From: a virus
Direction: 5' to 3' (one strand)
Virus record (IMG/VR): IMGVR_UViG_3300027896_000056
Location: 1-54,075 of that record
DNA length: 54,075 nucleotides
Below are positions 22,080 to 30,570 of this stretch, piece by piece. Within the stretch, counting starts at the first letter, position 1. Every line of letters begins with the position of its first letter. The position numbers and the translations under genes are program-made. The notes under the pieces are model-generated. The model saw only the letters and a program-made list of their open reading frames with translations, ran no database searches and was not told the DNA's origin.

Positions 22080-22391
22080 ATGAATCGTGTTGTTGAGAAT
22101 GGAAAAGTTGCTGTTTTAGTTTCGCCGGGCTACGGTGCAGGATGGTATACGTGGCACGATAATGAGAATTTGCTCTTTGATCCGGTCATTGTGGAAATGG
22201 TTCGCAATGATCGTAAAGACGAAATTGAATCGTATGTCGCTCGTGCCTACCCTGATGAGGGTATCTACTGCGGTGGAGCGGAACAACTACAGATTGAGTG
22301 GGTACCCATTGGTTCGGAATTTCGTGTCGATGAGTACGATGGTGCTGAATCTATTGTTTTTGCAGAACATGAATATTGGATCGTTGCATAA
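22080..22391 (+). CDS. conserved phage protein (103 residues)
   Basis: The pattern VSPGYGAGWYTWH, a central helix with VARAYPDEGIYCGG, and the end FRVDEYDGAESI is a familiar signature of an uncharacterised phage family. GGAG supports the start. The stop overlaps the next start (TAATG). Confidence 0.65.
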   Translation: MNRVVENGKVAVLVSPGYGAGWYTWHDNENLLFDPVIVEMVRNDRKDEIESYVARAYPDEGIYCGGAEQLQIEWVPIGSEFRVDEYDGAESIVFAEHEYWIVA

Positions 22392-22855
22392 TGTTTGGAT
22401 GGTTTAAAAAGTCTGCACAAGTTGTGGAATCAAAAAAGGTAATGCTACATGGACATGACTTGTCTAAGTGGCATTACTTAGGTTACACTTGCTGCAAGTG
22501 GACTGATGATAACAAAAAGATTGTTGATAAGAACTTGGTCTTCTTATTCTGCGACAAGCGCAATGAAAAGATTCGTTCTTATCACATTGATAACGACACT
22601 CGTGGTTCTTGTGAAAAGTATCATACTTTTATTAGTTCTCACATTAAGCCTTGGGCAGCAGGTGAGGGTGAACTTTGGCGCATGATCAGCAGTGATGAAT
22701 ACAACAAAGTATCTGATTATCTAAAAGGATATATGTTTGAAAAGTTTCATCATGAATGGGATAACGAATCGAAATGGTGGAAGCGCAGCACGAAGCCTGT
22801 GCCTGCTAAGAATCCAAATGAACCCGAAGTAGTAAAAGTAGAGTTTGGAAAGTAA
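22391..22855 (+). CDS. hypothetical protein (154 residues)
   Basis: A soluble protein rich in Trp, Lys and His with a YTCCKW cysteine pair and a C-terminal low-complexity linker (PVPAKNPNEPEVV). No domain is recognised. Confidence 0.55.
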   Translation: MFGWFKKSAQVVESKKVMLHGHDLSKWHYLGYTCCKWTDDNKKIVDKNLVFLFCDKRNEKIRSYHIDNDTRGSCEKYHTFISSHIKPWAAGEGELWRMISSDEYNKVSDYLKGYMFEKFHHEWDNESKWWKRSTKPVPAKNPNEPEVVKVEFGK

Positions 22856-22856
22856 A

Positions 22857-23183
22857 ATGCAAATCGCAATCGCAGATACAGATGGTCGTGTTAATCTCTG
22901 GTGTGATGTTACTAGCATCAACGAAGATGGTTCCATTAACTTTTACGTACTTAATGGCGCCTGGGATGGTAGGTACCACAATGGACAGGTCTTTGTAGAG
23001 TACACTAAGGCAACCTATCCCGGTATGCTTGTATGGGTCGGTAATGCTCCCGGCGACTACAACCACGCTATTCATTGGATTCAAGATCAGATTGACGATC
23101 CTGACTATGTAATGACGCCGCCCGAGCAATATGTTGAACCTGTACAGGAAGAAGATGAAGAATGGGATGACGTTCCTTTCTGA
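22857..23183 (+). CDS. hypothetical acidic protein (108 residues)
   Basis: Beta-rich first 60 residues (IAIADTDGRVNLWCDV, GQVFVEYTK) and an acidic C-terminus (EEDEEWDDVPF) typical of proteins that contact a nucleic-acid-binding partner. The family is unknown. Confidence 0.55.
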   Translation: MQIAIADTDGRVNLWCDVTSINEDGSINFYVLNGAWDGRYHNGQVFVEYTKATYPGMLVWVGNAPGDYNHAIHWIQDQIDDPDYVMTPPEQYVEPVQEEDEEWDDVPF

Positions 23184-23194
23184 GCGAGGTTTAT

Positions 23195-23449
23195 ATGACT
23201 AAGATCATTCATGTTAATCGGCAACACATTGCCATGAATGCCAAAGATGGCAAGAACCGGCCCGTGTACACTATCAAAGATAGCGGAAAAACTCGCTATG
23301 CTCGTGAAGTTGTCATCGATGGCCCGTCTAAACTGGTATACAATAGTACTCAGTTGAGTTGCGGCGCTCGTGCATGGATTGAAACTGATGCAGAACTTCA
23401 ACTTGTTGATGAAATGACTTTTAAGGAAGCAAGAAACTATGAAGATTAA
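23195..23449 (+). CDS. conserved phage protein (84 residues)
   Basis: The segment IHVNRQHIAMNAKDGKNRPVYTIK recurs in many phage hypothetical proteins. Its beta-rich pattern suggests a small barrel. It overlaps the next gene by 11 bases. The function is unknown. Confidence 0.65.
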   Translation: MTKIIHVNRQHIAMNAKDGKNRPVYTIKDSGKTRYAREVVIDGPSKLVYNSTQLSCGARAWIETDAELQLVDEMTFKEARNYED

Positions 23450-23696
23450 ATATCATTTACTGGGCAAGGCATTGCTGGATGCAACCGCATTGATTGGTGG
23501 TATATTTTTGATATTAGGAGCATTTGTTGGCATTGTCTTAGCAATCATTTGGTCAGCGATTCATATCGGATTATTAATTCTTCCAGTATGGATTTTCTTT
23601 CTACTAGTCATCGGATTCACTATTGTTTTTTACGTTGATCTTCACAAAGATTTTATGGAAGAACAGAAGAAAATTGTAGATACACTTCGTCGGTAA
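23439..23696 (+). CDS. membrane protein (85 residues)
   Basis: Two long helices at about residues 10-40 and 42-65 are followed by a charged coiled tail (LHKDFMEEQKKIVDTLRR). The start lies within the previous gene's end. The function is unknown. Confidence 0.6.
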   Translation: MKIKYHLLGKALLDATALIGGIFLILGAFVGIVLAIIWSAIHIGLLILPVWIFFLLVIGFTIVFYVDLHKDFMEEQKKIVDTLRR

Positions 23697-23714
23697 AATT
23701 TTACAATTTTTAGG

Positions 23715-23743
23715 ATGACATTTGATATTTTTGGGTGTACAGT
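23715..23743 (+). promoter_or_regulatory. early promoter ATGACA-17-TACAGT
   Basis: The spacing matches the class. TACAG and CTGTA form a 5-bp inverted repeat that starts in the -10 box. It reads into the SWIM gene. Confidence 0.5.
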
Positions 23744-23773
23744 GAACCTGTAAATCACAAAAAGGTCATTACA

Positions 23774-24163
23774 ATGCTTACTGTAGGTAACTCGGTCACT
23801 ATCAAAGTTCGCAACGCTCTGTATGATGTGCGTGATCGCTACGCTAACGGCTGGGTCGGCCCCGAGTTCAATGAGTATACCGGTACCGTTGTTCACGAAA
23901 ATTGGTATGGTCCCGAGCGCATCGGAATTACTTCTGACGTTCGGGGCCATCCTGTTCGTGTAATTGACCGGGTGCGGATTGTTGAAATCGGCGGGGCGAA
24001 GTTTACACATGAGAATGCCAAGCCTGTCCGTGAAACTATTGTTGTTAGCGGTTCTAAGGGCAATTCGTACATTGTCACTAAGGATAATGGTAAGGTAAGC
24101 TGTTCGTGCCCTGGTTTCGGTTTTCGTAAGACTTGTAAACACGTTCAAGAAGTGATACAATAA
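23774..24163 (+). CDS. SWIM zinc-finger protein (129 residues)
   Basis: The C-terminus carries the SWIM pattern C-x-C ... C-x-H: SCSCPGFGFRKTCKHV (about residues 110-125), a zinc fold that binds DNA or protein. Upstream is a beta-rich domain with VTIKVRNALYDVRDR. Similar small SWIM proteins recur in phages. It starts behind its own early promoter. Confidence 0.8.
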   Translation: MLTVGNSVTIKVRNALYDVRDRYANGWVGPEFNEYTGTVVHENWYGPERIGITSDVRGHPVRVIDRVRIVEIGGAKFTHENAKPVRETIVVSGSKGNSYIVTKDNGKVSCSCPGFGFRKTCKHVQEVIQ

Positions 24164-24167
24164 GATT

Positions 24168-24395
24168 ATGATTGAAGACGAAGCCAAGAGTAAATGGTGC
24201 CCACATGTTCGCTCGTATTCCGGTGGGTGGAACGCAGATAGCTCACACAGGATTCCCACTGTTGCTAGGTGTATAGGATCAGATTGTATGGCGTGGCGTT
24301 GGGTTCAAGACGAGTTGACAACATTCATTGCCAATGATAAGACAGTCGTGACACCGAGTGAACATGGTTACTGCGGTCTAGCTGGGAAACTGTAA
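24168..24395 (+). CDS. Cys-rich conserved phage protein (75 residues)
   Basis: The arrangement KWCPHVR ... RCIGSDCMAWRW ... GYCGLAG is a known signature of a phage family with four or five conserved cysteines, probably holding a metal centre. The nature of the centre is not known to me. Confidence 0.7.
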   Translation: MIEDEAKSKWCPHVRSYSGGWNADSSHRIPTVARCIGSDCMAWRWVQDELTTFIANDKTVVTPSEHGYCGLAGKL

Positions 24396-24396
24396 A

Positions 24397-24810
24397 ATGA
24401 CAATGCATCTTTTGGGGCCTGCTTTTTCGACGCTTAACACTGTAAAGCGCAAGAAGAAGATTTCTGACAGCCAATATCACAAGTTTGCTATGGAGCTTAA
24501 TGCATACAACAAGCAGATGAAGAAGTATGGTCTCAAGCCCAAGACGCTTGACGAATACATTGCTTATCGTCAGGGCAAGCACACGCCCCAGATTAAGGGC
24601 GGGGTCAAGGATCCTATGAAGGCTACTACTCTTCTCCGTGAGAGTCCTACTGTTCCTTCCGGTGATGGTGTCGGTACCACTTACGCTCGTAAGGAAAAGG
24701 TTTACACTGGTACGCTGGTTACCGGTATCGCAACTATGCACAAGTCTAACGCTGTTCCTGTTATCAATCAGGAACAGGCTGAGGAAATTGCCCGCATGAG
24801 GAGGGGATAA
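24397..24810 (+). CDS. conserved phage protein, MTMHLLGP family (137 residues)
   Basis: The start MTMHLLGPAFSTLNT and the Lys-rich helix that follows are found in many T4-like phages. Residues about 40-80 carry KPKTLDEYIAYRQGK. The end is a helix (EQAEEIARMRRG). Cytoplasmic, with unknown role. The TAATG overlap links it to the next gene. Confidence 0.7.
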   Translation: MTMHLLGPAFSTLNTVKRKKKISDSQYHKFAMELNAYNKQMKKYGLKPKTLDEYIAYRQGKHTPQIKGGVKDPMKATTLLRESPTVPSGDGVGTTYARKEKVYTGTLVTGIATMHKSNAVPVINQEQAEEIARMRRG

Positions 24811-25022
24811 TGGCAAACGCAGCAGAAAAAGAAAATACCTTTCGCAAACTGAATGAGCAGCCATTACTTGCTACTAGGTGGCTGTGCAAATTTGGTTGGC
24901 ATCGTTGGACCAAGTACGGTGAACTTCGCAAAGAACGGCGAGGGGTGTACGATTGCCTTGTGCAATATCGTGGTTGCGATTGCTGTGGCAAAATTCAGCA
25001 GAATGTTGTCAATAGGGCTTGA
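24810..25022 (+). CDS. basic Cys/Trp-rich protein (70 residues)
   Basis: CKFGWHRW and CDCCGKIQ could together form a zinc site. The protein is strongly basic, so nucleic-acid binding is plausible. Its stop overlaps the -35 box of the next promoter. Confidence 0.55.
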   Translation: MANAAEKENTFRKLNEQPLLATRWLCKFGWHRWTKYGELRKERRGVYDCLVQYRGCDCCGKIQQNVVNRA

Positions 25023-25047
25023 CAATCTATCAATTTACTTCTATAGT
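25019..25047 (+). promoter_or_regulatory. early promoter TTGACA-17-TATAGT
   Basis: A strong match. A loose inverted repeat ATCAAT/ATTGAT (25029, 25054) encloses the -10 box. It drives the L12-like gene at 25076. Confidence 0.7.
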
Positions 25048-25075
25048 CTCGCTATTGATCTAAAATAGGTGATGT

Positions 25076-25465
25076 ATGATTCCCGAAGAGCATAAGGCAA
25101 GTATTATTACGAGTGGTATTGCATTTCTTCGTTCCATTACCGATGCCTATGGCAGTGACGAAGGTATGAAACTTTGGGACTCCATTGCCAATACCCTTGA
25201 TCCCGCAGTGAAAGGTGAAATCTTTTTCGCAATGCTGCGCGGTGAATATCAGGATCATATCACCCTCAAGGGCGTGGGATATAATGCTAATGCATCTAAG
25301 ATCACTGCAATCAAAGAGATTCGCGGTGTGTCTGGACTTGGGCTGCTGGAGGCAAAGCAGGTATATGAAACTGCCGAACAGGGAATTCCGGTCAAGATTC
25401 CTTGTTCTCCCGATAAAATCGGAGCAGCGATTGCCGCCCTTCGTTATGCTGGAATGGTGATATGA
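25076..25465 (+). CDS. protein with ribosomal bL12 C-terminal-like domain
   Basis: The first 55 residues are helical and unfamiliar. Residues about 72-128 follow the L7/L12 C-terminal domain, the part that contacts translation factors: SKITAIKEIRG, then GVSGLGLLEAK (consensus VTGLGLKEAK), a helix, and the closing AALRYAGMVI. The L12 N-terminal dimerisation domain and hinge are absent. Phages are known to carry bL12-type domains. It could recruit or decoy elongation factors, which is inference. Confidence 0.75.
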   Translation: MIPEEHKASIITSGIAFLRSITDAYGSDEGMKLWDSIANTLDPAVKGEIFFAMLRGEYQDHITLKGVGYNANASKITAIKEIRGVSGLGLLEAKQVYETAEQGIPVKIPCSPDKIGAAIAALRYAGMVI

Positions 25466-25656
25466 AACACCACGTTCGTCTTACGTCTGAACAATGGCAT
25501 AAAATGTATGAACGAGTGCCGGTCTATGCTGGCTTTGACAAGTTTTACGAATGTGAAACTGATGAAATCAAATGCTTGAACACTGACGGAACTGATCACT
25601 ATCTTGTGTTTGAAACTGAACAAGATGCAATCATGTGGACATTGAAGTATCTATGA
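25462..25656 (+). CDS. array-type mini-protein (64 residues)
   Basis: It ends FETEQDAIMWTLKYL, the same tail form as array members 1 and 9, with the same TATCTATGA junction to the next gene. Overlaps upstream as ATGA. It is a displaced pair with the next gene, 21 kb from the main array. Confidence 0.65.
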   Translation: MKHHVRLTSEQWHKMYERVPVYAGFDKFYECETDEIKCLNTDGTDHYLVFETEQDAIMWTLKYL

Positions 25657-25877
25657 CAAAGCCTTTGAAATACAAAATCGTTCGGCGGGGCCAGAAGTAT
25701 TGTGTTCGTGTTAAGGGCAAACTTAATACTACTGATACTTTTCGCTATTGCTATGATCGCAAGATGAGCTATCATATTAGGCAACCTTGGCTAAGGCAGA
25801 ATCCTAATTGGGATTTTGACTTCATCTTTGACAAGGAATATGAAGTTACTGCATTTATTATGGGATATTTGGCATGA
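25653..25877 (+). CDS. array-type mini-protein (74 residues)
   Basis: Starts in a TATCTATGA junction. A basic body (KPLKYKIVRRGQKYCVRVK) is followed by the tail EYEVTAFIMGYLA. The stop overlaps the next start (ATGA). Confidence 0.6.
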   Translation: MTKPLKYKIVRRGQKYCVRVKGKLNTTDTFRYCYDRKMSYHIRQPWLRQNPNWDFDFIFDKEYEVTAFIMGYLA

Positions 25878-26137
25878 TTATCTACAAGATTCGTCACAAA
25901 GAAACTGGAAAGTTTTTGAAGGGGACTCCTACATATCATAGCTATGATAATGATGGGCGCATCTTCCAAACTTTGGGTAAGCTTCGGTCTTTTCTTACCG
26001 CCATTTTGAAATACGAGCATACTCGTGGACGAGTTGCAGTCTGGGACATCATTGAATATGAACTGACTGAAAATAGCGTCAAGGGTGTTCATGAAGTTAT
26101 CAAGCCCGAGCAACTTATCAAGATGTTGAAGGCGTAG
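25874..26137 (+). CDS. conserved phage protein (87 residues)
   Basis: The start MIIYKIRHKETGKFLKGTPTY and a gap-filling GRIFQTLGKLRSFLTAIL are typical of a phage family seen next to small accessory genes. The function is unknown. Confidence 0.6.
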   Translation: MIIYKIRHKETGKFLKGTPTYHSYDNDGRIFQTLGKLRSFLTAILKYEHTRGRVAVWDIIEYELTENSVKGVHEVIKPEQLIKMLKA

Positions 26138-26139
26138 AC

Positions 26140-26364
26140 ATGACTGAATGGCAACCCATTGATACCGCTCCGCGAGACGGAACCGAAATAATCTGCTGGC
26201 CCGGACTAAGAACAGGCGATTGTCCTGTAGTGGGCGCATGGTTGAACACGAGGGGCGGTCCGTGCTGGTATGATCTTGCTGTAGGACATCACAACGGGTA
26301 CTGGAAACCCACACATTGGATGCCGATGCCCGATCCTCCCTCTTTGGAAAACAATCATGAATGA
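26140..26364 (+). CDS. DUF551 protein (74 residues)
   Basis: WQPIDTAPRDGTEIICW at the start and YWKPTHWMPMPDPP near the end define DUF551, a frequent phage and prophage protein of unknown function. It overlaps the next gene by eight bases. Confidence 0.85.
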   Translation: MTEWQPIDTAPRDGTEIICWPGLRTGDCPVVGAWLNTRGGPCWYDLAVGHHNGYWKPTHWMPMPDPPSLENNHE

Positions 26365-26542
26365 ACCATATGACTTAAACGGGAAGGCATATATGGACCT
26401 TCCTAACCGTCTTGAAAAACAGGCTCAAAATGTTGAGAAAGATGGGTGGCTTAATGCTGCCCGTCTTATGCGTAATGCTGCCCTTATCCTGCGTGAACTG
26501 CACGATAGCGGTGTCATTAAACTTGATTTACACGAGGATTAA
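26357..26542 (+). CDS. small helical protein (61 residues)
   Basis: Helical sequence with LEKQAQNVEKDGWLNAARLMRNAA in its centre and an acidic end. It belongs to the run of tightly packed genes from 25076. The function is unknown. Confidence 0.55.
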   Translation: MNEPYDLNGKAYMDLPNRLEKQAQNVEKDGWLNAARLMRNAALILRELHDSGVIKLDLHED

Positions 26543-26543
26543 G

Positions 26544-26738
26544 ATGACTGAAAACAAATACAAAGTTGCACTGGAAAAACTGATTTCAGTTCTTGACAGT
26601 TGCCCACAATTTGAATCCGGCGCTGGCGGAATGTCCATTGAGGCACAGATTCGTAGAACCTTTATTAATCGTGTTCCTGCTATGGCAGTAGAAGATGCAC
26701 GTAATGTTTTGTTGGGTATTGATGATTATGAGTCCTGA
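26544..26738 (+). CDS. conserved phage protein (64 residues)
   Basis: ATG at 26544 follows the previous stop by one base. Two helices with CPQFESGAGGMSIEAQIRR between; acidic end. A similar short protein recurs in phages. The function is unknown. Confidence 0.6.
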   Translation: MTENKYKVALEKLISVLDSCPQFESGAGGMSIEAQIRRTFINRVPAMAVEDARNVLLGIDDYES

Positions 26739-27228
26739 ACTTGATCAACATATTAGAGAGAAGTATCCACTTATCTTTCAGAACGCCTGCGAAATGAGTG
26801 TAGGTGACGGATGGTTTGACATCATTGACGCTCTTTGCGCTAACATTCAAGGTCACATTAATAATGTTGAAAAGGGGAGGGAGTATACAATCAAGTGGAA
26901 TGAAGAGGTAAACGATCCTAATTACGACTGGACTGATAGATCATTTTTCAAGCGTGAAGAAAGAAATGTCCCTGAACTTGTTGAGCAAGTTGTAGCTACT
27001 CAAATTAAGGAAAAGTTCGGTACTCTGCGCTTCTATTATATTGGTGGTGACGATTATATTCGGGGACTAGAGGCTATGGCAGATTCAATGTCTGCTGTAA
27101 TCTGTGAGGATTGCGGCTGCCCCGGAAAAAGCCGTAGTACTGAAAAGAGACGCTGGATAAGGGTACTGTGCGATAAACACGCACATGAACAAGGTTATTT
27201 TGAAGACACCGAGTTTGATGATACCTAA
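26728..27228 (+). CDS. conserved phage protein, KEKFGTLRFYY family (166 residues)
   Basis: The C-terminal half QIKEKFGTLRFYYIGGD ... GLEAMADSMS ... CEDCGCPG is one of the commonest hypothetical signatures in tailed phages. CEDCG with a later Cys and His probably holds zinc. The N-terminal helix contains GDGWFDIIDALC. The role is unknown. It overlaps the next gene by 11 bases. Confidence 0.75.
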   Translation: MSPELDQHIREKYPLIFQNACEMSVGDGWFDIIDALCANIQGHINNVEKGREYTIKWNEEVNDPNYDWTDRSFFKREERNVPELVEQVVATQIKEKFGTLRFYYIGGDDYIRGLEAMADSMSAVICEDCGCPGKSRSTEKRRWIRVLCDKHAHEQGYFEDTEFDDT

Positions 27229-28015
27229 AATCATTCACCAAATTGCTCCTGCGAACAAAGACATTTGGCACGTTATGTGGCGCAAGTGCTATGAATCTTG
27301 GCAGGAGCATTTTACTGATTATGAGTTTAAGTTATGGGATGATGATCAGGAGCTTGATGACTTTGTAAAGACCAAGTATCCTGATCTTTATCAAACATAC
27401 TTGTCTTGTCCCATTCACATTATCAAGATAGATTTTGCTCGTTTACTGATTCTAAACTATTATGGCGGCATGTATGTAGACATGGACATGTACTGCTATA
27501 AAGACTTCACAACCGACTTGAACAATCAAATCTGCTTGATTGGCAGCCCATGGCGCAATGAACAGATAAACAACTGTCTAATGGCAGGAATACCTGATCA
27601 TGATTTTTGGAAAAGTCATATCAATGATGTGAAGGCTAACATAGATACAATAGATCACCAAAAGCTGTTTACAGTAGATGGTGTAGAAGATGTTAATATC
27701 AGTAACGATGAAGTCTTACGCATCTCCGGACCATATGCATTATTGAATAGCTATAACAACTATCCTAATAAGAGTGAGATTACTATCTTACCCAGTGAGG
27801 AATTTCAGCAGGATTGGCTGTACTATGGACCTGAAATTAAGACTCGTCATTTTATGACAGGCAGATGGGGTCGAGAGTATTACGAAGTTCTTCAACGCCG
27901 ACACAAGGAAGCTTTCCCGCAGCTAACCGAGAAAGAATATGAAGTCATAGAGTTCTATGGGTTTAGGCAAATCAATATGGATAACTTTGATTTCAGAACG
28001 GACTACAGCACTTGA
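27218..28015 (+). CDS. GT32-like glycosyltransferase (Och1/DXD type)
   Basis: MIPKIIHQIAP at the start and KIDFARLLILNYYGGMYVD with D88 and D90 as the DXD metal site identify the sugar-binding DXD family to which Och1-like transferases belong. The 265 residues have no membrane segment. It may add sugar to phage or host surface structures; the substrate is unknown. It is the second glycosyltransferase in this window, unrelated to the GT2 type at 21060. Confidence 0.85.
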   Translation: MIPKIIHQIAPANKDIWHVMWRKCYESWQEHFTDYEFKLWDDDQELDDFVKTKYPDLYQTYLSCPIHIIKIDFARLLILNYYGGMYVDMDMYCYKDFTTDLNNQICLIGSPWRNEQINNCLMAGIPDHDFWKSHINDVKANIDTIDHQKLFTVDGVEDVNISNDEVLRISGPYALLNSYNNYPNKSEITILPSEEFQQDWLYYGPEIKTRHFMTGRWGREYYEVLQRRHKEAFPQLTEKEYEVIEFYGFRQINMDNFDFRTDYST

Positions 28016-28039
28016 CATCGTTGCATAATAGTGTATAAT
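28012..28039 (+). promoter_or_regulatory. early promoter TTGACA-16-TATAAT, leaderless
   Basis: A perfect pair of consensus boxes with a 16-base spacer. The expected start, seven bases past TATAAT, falls on the A of the ATG at 28046, and no ribosome site exists. Confidence 0.8.
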
Positions 28040-28045
28040 AGCAAA

Positions 28046-28885
28046 ATGAAAATTGCACTAGCCTCTGATCTCCATTTGGAGTTTGAAACAATTACGCTTC
28101 CTAACACAGAGGGAGCGAAGGTACTGATCCTAAGTGGTGATATTTGTGTGGCGCATTCGTTGCATGATCATCCTATTGATAAGCCCATTCCTGCCGATGC
28201 TATGAAGCCGGGACGTAATCAAGGTGCTGCGGTGAGGTTCCGTGAGTTCTTTAACCACGTGAACAGTGAATACGATCATGTGGTATACATTGCAGGTAAC
28301 CATGAGTTCTATCATGGGCGTTTCCCGGACGCATATGATTGGCTTCGCACCGAGATTGCAAACTACAGTAACATTCATTTTCTTGATAATGAACACATTG
28401 AGATTGATGGTGTAACTTTTGTGGGTGGTACCCTTTGGACAAACATGAACAAGGGCGATCCTACGACGATGCAAATCATCGAAGGAATGATGAATGACTT
28501 TAGAATCATTCGCAACAGCAAACGCAACTATGCTAAGTTCAGTCCTCTGGACTCTGTAGTCCATCACCGGGCTACTATGAGTTATATCCAAAGCGTAGTT
28601 GATAGCGATACCACAAAGAAATATGTCGTGGTCGGTCATCATGCTCCTACTCCACTGAGCATTCATGAAAAGTACAAGAAAGAGTACTATATGAATGGTG
28701 GATATCACAGTGACCTTTCTGAGTTCATCTTAGATCGGCCCCATATTGTTCTCTGGACTCACGGGCATATGCATGATCCATTTGACTATATGATGGGTGA
28801 GACTCGCATCGTGTGCAATCCTCGCGGATACAAGGGGCACGATCCTCAAGCCAATCTGTTCCAGTTGAAGTTTTTGGACATCTAA
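28046..28885 (+). CDS. calcineurin-like metallophosphoesterase (279 residues)
   Basis: All five metal motifs are present in order: D8-x-H10 (SDLHL), SGDIC, AGNHEF, VVVGHHAPTPL and WTHGHMHD. It should hydrolyse phosphodiester or phosphomonoester bonds with two metal ions. The ATG at 28046 is chosen because it coincides with the predicted transcript start; upstream in-frame GTG at 28031 lies inside the promoter. The substrate is unknown. Confidence 0.88.
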   Translation: MKIALASDLHLEFETITLPNTEGAKVLILSGDICVAHSLHDHPIDKPIPADAMKPGRNQGAAVRFREFFNHVNSEYDHVVYIAGNHEFYHGRFPDAYDWLRTEIANYSNIHFLDNEHIEIDGVTFVGGTLWTNMNKGDPTTMQIIEGMMNDFRIIRNSKRNYAKFSPLDSVVHHRATMSYIQSVVDSDTTKKYVVVGHHAPTPLSIHEKYKKEYYMNGGYHSDLSEFILDRPHIVLWTHGHMHDPFDYMMGETRIVCNPRGYKGHDPQANLFQLKFLDI

Positions 28886-28937
28886 CAATTGCTTTCTATT
28901 GTAAATAGTTTGATATATAAAGTAAGGAGATTGCAAA

Positions 28938-29306
28938 ATGCAGATTATCGCTTCATTCATTACTAATTTGATCCTGTTTATCGCTGGGATGATAATTGGT
29001 GCAAGGATAGTGATGAACGCTGTCAATCAGCGACAAAAGAAGAATGATCGTAATGATGTTCTTCCTGTCTGCTTTGCGGAATATCTGGAAGGTAGTTATT
29101 ACCTATACGCAGAGAATTCCAATAAGTTTCTGTGCCAGTCTCCTACTATTGAAGGTCTTGCTAAGAATCTTCGAGAAAACAAGAAGATCGATATTGCATT
29201 TGTGATTGCAAAGGGCGGTGATCATGAAATGTTTTGGTTTGCAGGCGGCGAAGCTAGACCTGCTGATCTTGCAGGATTGCAGGCTTTGTCTAGTGAGGCG
29301 AAATGA
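28938..29306 (+). CDS. membrane-anchored protein (122 residues)
   Basis: An N-terminal helix (about residues 3-27) is followed by a basic stretch and a compact domain (ENSNKFLCQSPTIEGLAK). AAGGAG supports ATG. A TGTAAATA late-like box lies at 28900 but is weak. The function is unknown. Confidence 0.6.
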   Translation: MQIIASFITNLILFIAGMIIGARIVMNAVNQRQKKNDRNDVLPVCFAEYLEGSYYLYAENSNKFLCQSPTIEGLAKNLRENKKIDIAFVIAKGGDHEMFWFAGGEARPADLAGLQALSSEAK

Positions 29307-29839
29307 AGGTTAACTTAAGCAAATACCATAAAGGTCCCGCTCAACGTTCCATCGACGTTCAGATTGATTCTTATGACACTTGGGGTCTTGATCAGACTCT
29401 TGCACTGATTATTCTTCCCGCACTTATCCAACTCAAGCACACCAAGAATGGTCTCCCAAGCGAGTTCTGCGGTGGAATTGGAAGCGACATGGATCGCAAC
29501 TATTGCTTTGACTTTATCAAAGAGGACGAAAATAGAGTCTTTGATAAAAAATGTGAAAAGTGGGATGAAGTATTTGACAAGATGATCTGGACTTTTCAAC
29601 AGATTGTCGATGATGAGTCTGAAAACAAATACTTTCACGGTAAGCCAGACTATAGTTTTGAAAAGAGTGATATCATTTACAATAATCCTCTCACTGGAAA
29701 AGCAGAAGAAACTTACGAACTTGTGGACAAAAATCCAGGAGAACACTGGTATGATGGTGTTGGCCAAATGATACATAACGAACGCATTCAAGAAGGGCTT
29801 GAATTGTTCGGAAAACATTATCGCTCATTATGGGACTAA
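29303..29839 (+). CDS. conserved phage protein (178 residues)
   Basis: The start VNLSKYHKGPAQRSIDVQID and the following DTWGLDQTLALIILPAL are familiar from T4-like phages of marine and freshwater bacteria. The C-terminal half is charged. No catalytic motif is seen. Coupled to the previous gene by ATGA. Confidence 0.65.
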   Translation: MKVNLSKYHKGPAQRSIDVQIDSYDTWGLDQTLALIILPALIQLKHTKNGLPSEFCGGIGSDMDRNYCFDFIKEDENRVFDKKCEKWDEVFDKMIWTFQQIVDDESENKYFHGKPDYSFEKSDIIYNNPLTGKAEETYELVDKNPGEHWYDGVGQMIHNERIQEGLELFGKHYRSLWD

Positions 29840-29841
29840 AA

Positions 29842-30015
29842 ATGGAAATTCAACCTAAAGATATAAGTCGCGGACATTTCTATGTCAGCATAGCCAAGAG
29901 CATGTTGCGTATCGGTGCAAGCCTTGCATTGATGATGATGCCAGGGGTGTTTGAAATTGCAGGTTGCTTACTCTTTGCAGCAGAACTGTTGGGAATTCTA
30001 GAGGAGCTAGTGTAA
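29842..30015 (+). CDS. membrane protein (57 residues)
   Basis: The ATG at 29842 follows the previous stop by two bases; an in-frame ATG at 29830 overlaps it. A hydrophobic region covers residues about 24-52 (ASLALMMMPGVFEIAG). The function is unknown. Confidence 0.5.
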   Translation: MEIQPKDISRGHFYVSIAKSMLRIGASLALMMMPGVFEIAGCLLFAAELLGILEELV

Positions 30016-30051
30016 TCATGAAAAATGTCCGAGATATGGTAAAGGCAGAAA

Positions 30052-30570
30052 ATGAAGCCTAAGTTCATCGATTACTTCATGAAGTTTGCTGAGCTTACCA
30101 GCACACTTAGTTATGCAAAGCGTTTACAAGTTGGTTCAGTCATCGTAAAGAATGACCAAATCATTGGCACCGGCTATAATGGTATGCCAAGTGGTTGGGA
30201 TAACGATTGTGAATTTAAAGTTTGGGATAATGGAGCAGGGGGATGGCTTTCTGTTGAAGAGTTTGAATCCCAGTATCCATATGAAACGTGGAATGAGCAG
30301 GCTGGCCGCAATGTTCGATATGGATTAAAGACTCGCCCTGAGGTCCTGCATTCAGAAATGAATGCACTGATGAAGGTTGCACAGTCTACCGAATCCACGA
30401 AGAATGCCACACTTTTTTGCACTCATGCTCCCTGCATTGATTGTGCTAAAGCAATATACCAAGCAGGCATCACTACAGTTTATTATAAGGAAGACTATAG
30501 ATCAACCGATGGTTTGGAATTTTTGCGAAGGTCAGGTGTTAATGTCCATCAATATACCGAACGCACATAG
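30052..30570 (+). CDS. dCMP deaminase
   Basis: Converts dCMP to dUMP for thymidylate synthesis. The zinc site is H100-x-E102 (LHSEMNAL) with C128 and C131 (APCIDCAKAI). The 172 residues and the insert between residues 45 and 90 match the T4 cd type. A 14-codon frame (ATG 30018) precedes it. Its end overlaps the next gene by 29 bases. Confidence 0.92.
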   Translation: MKPKFIDYFMKFAELTSTLSYAKRLQVGSVIVKNDQIIGTGYNGMPSGWDNDCEFKVWDNGAGGWLSVEEFESQYPYETWNEQAGRNVRYGLKTRPEVLHSEMNALMKVAQSTESTKNATLFCTHAPCIDCAKAIYQAGITTVYYKEDYRSTDGLEFLRRSGVNVHQYTERT

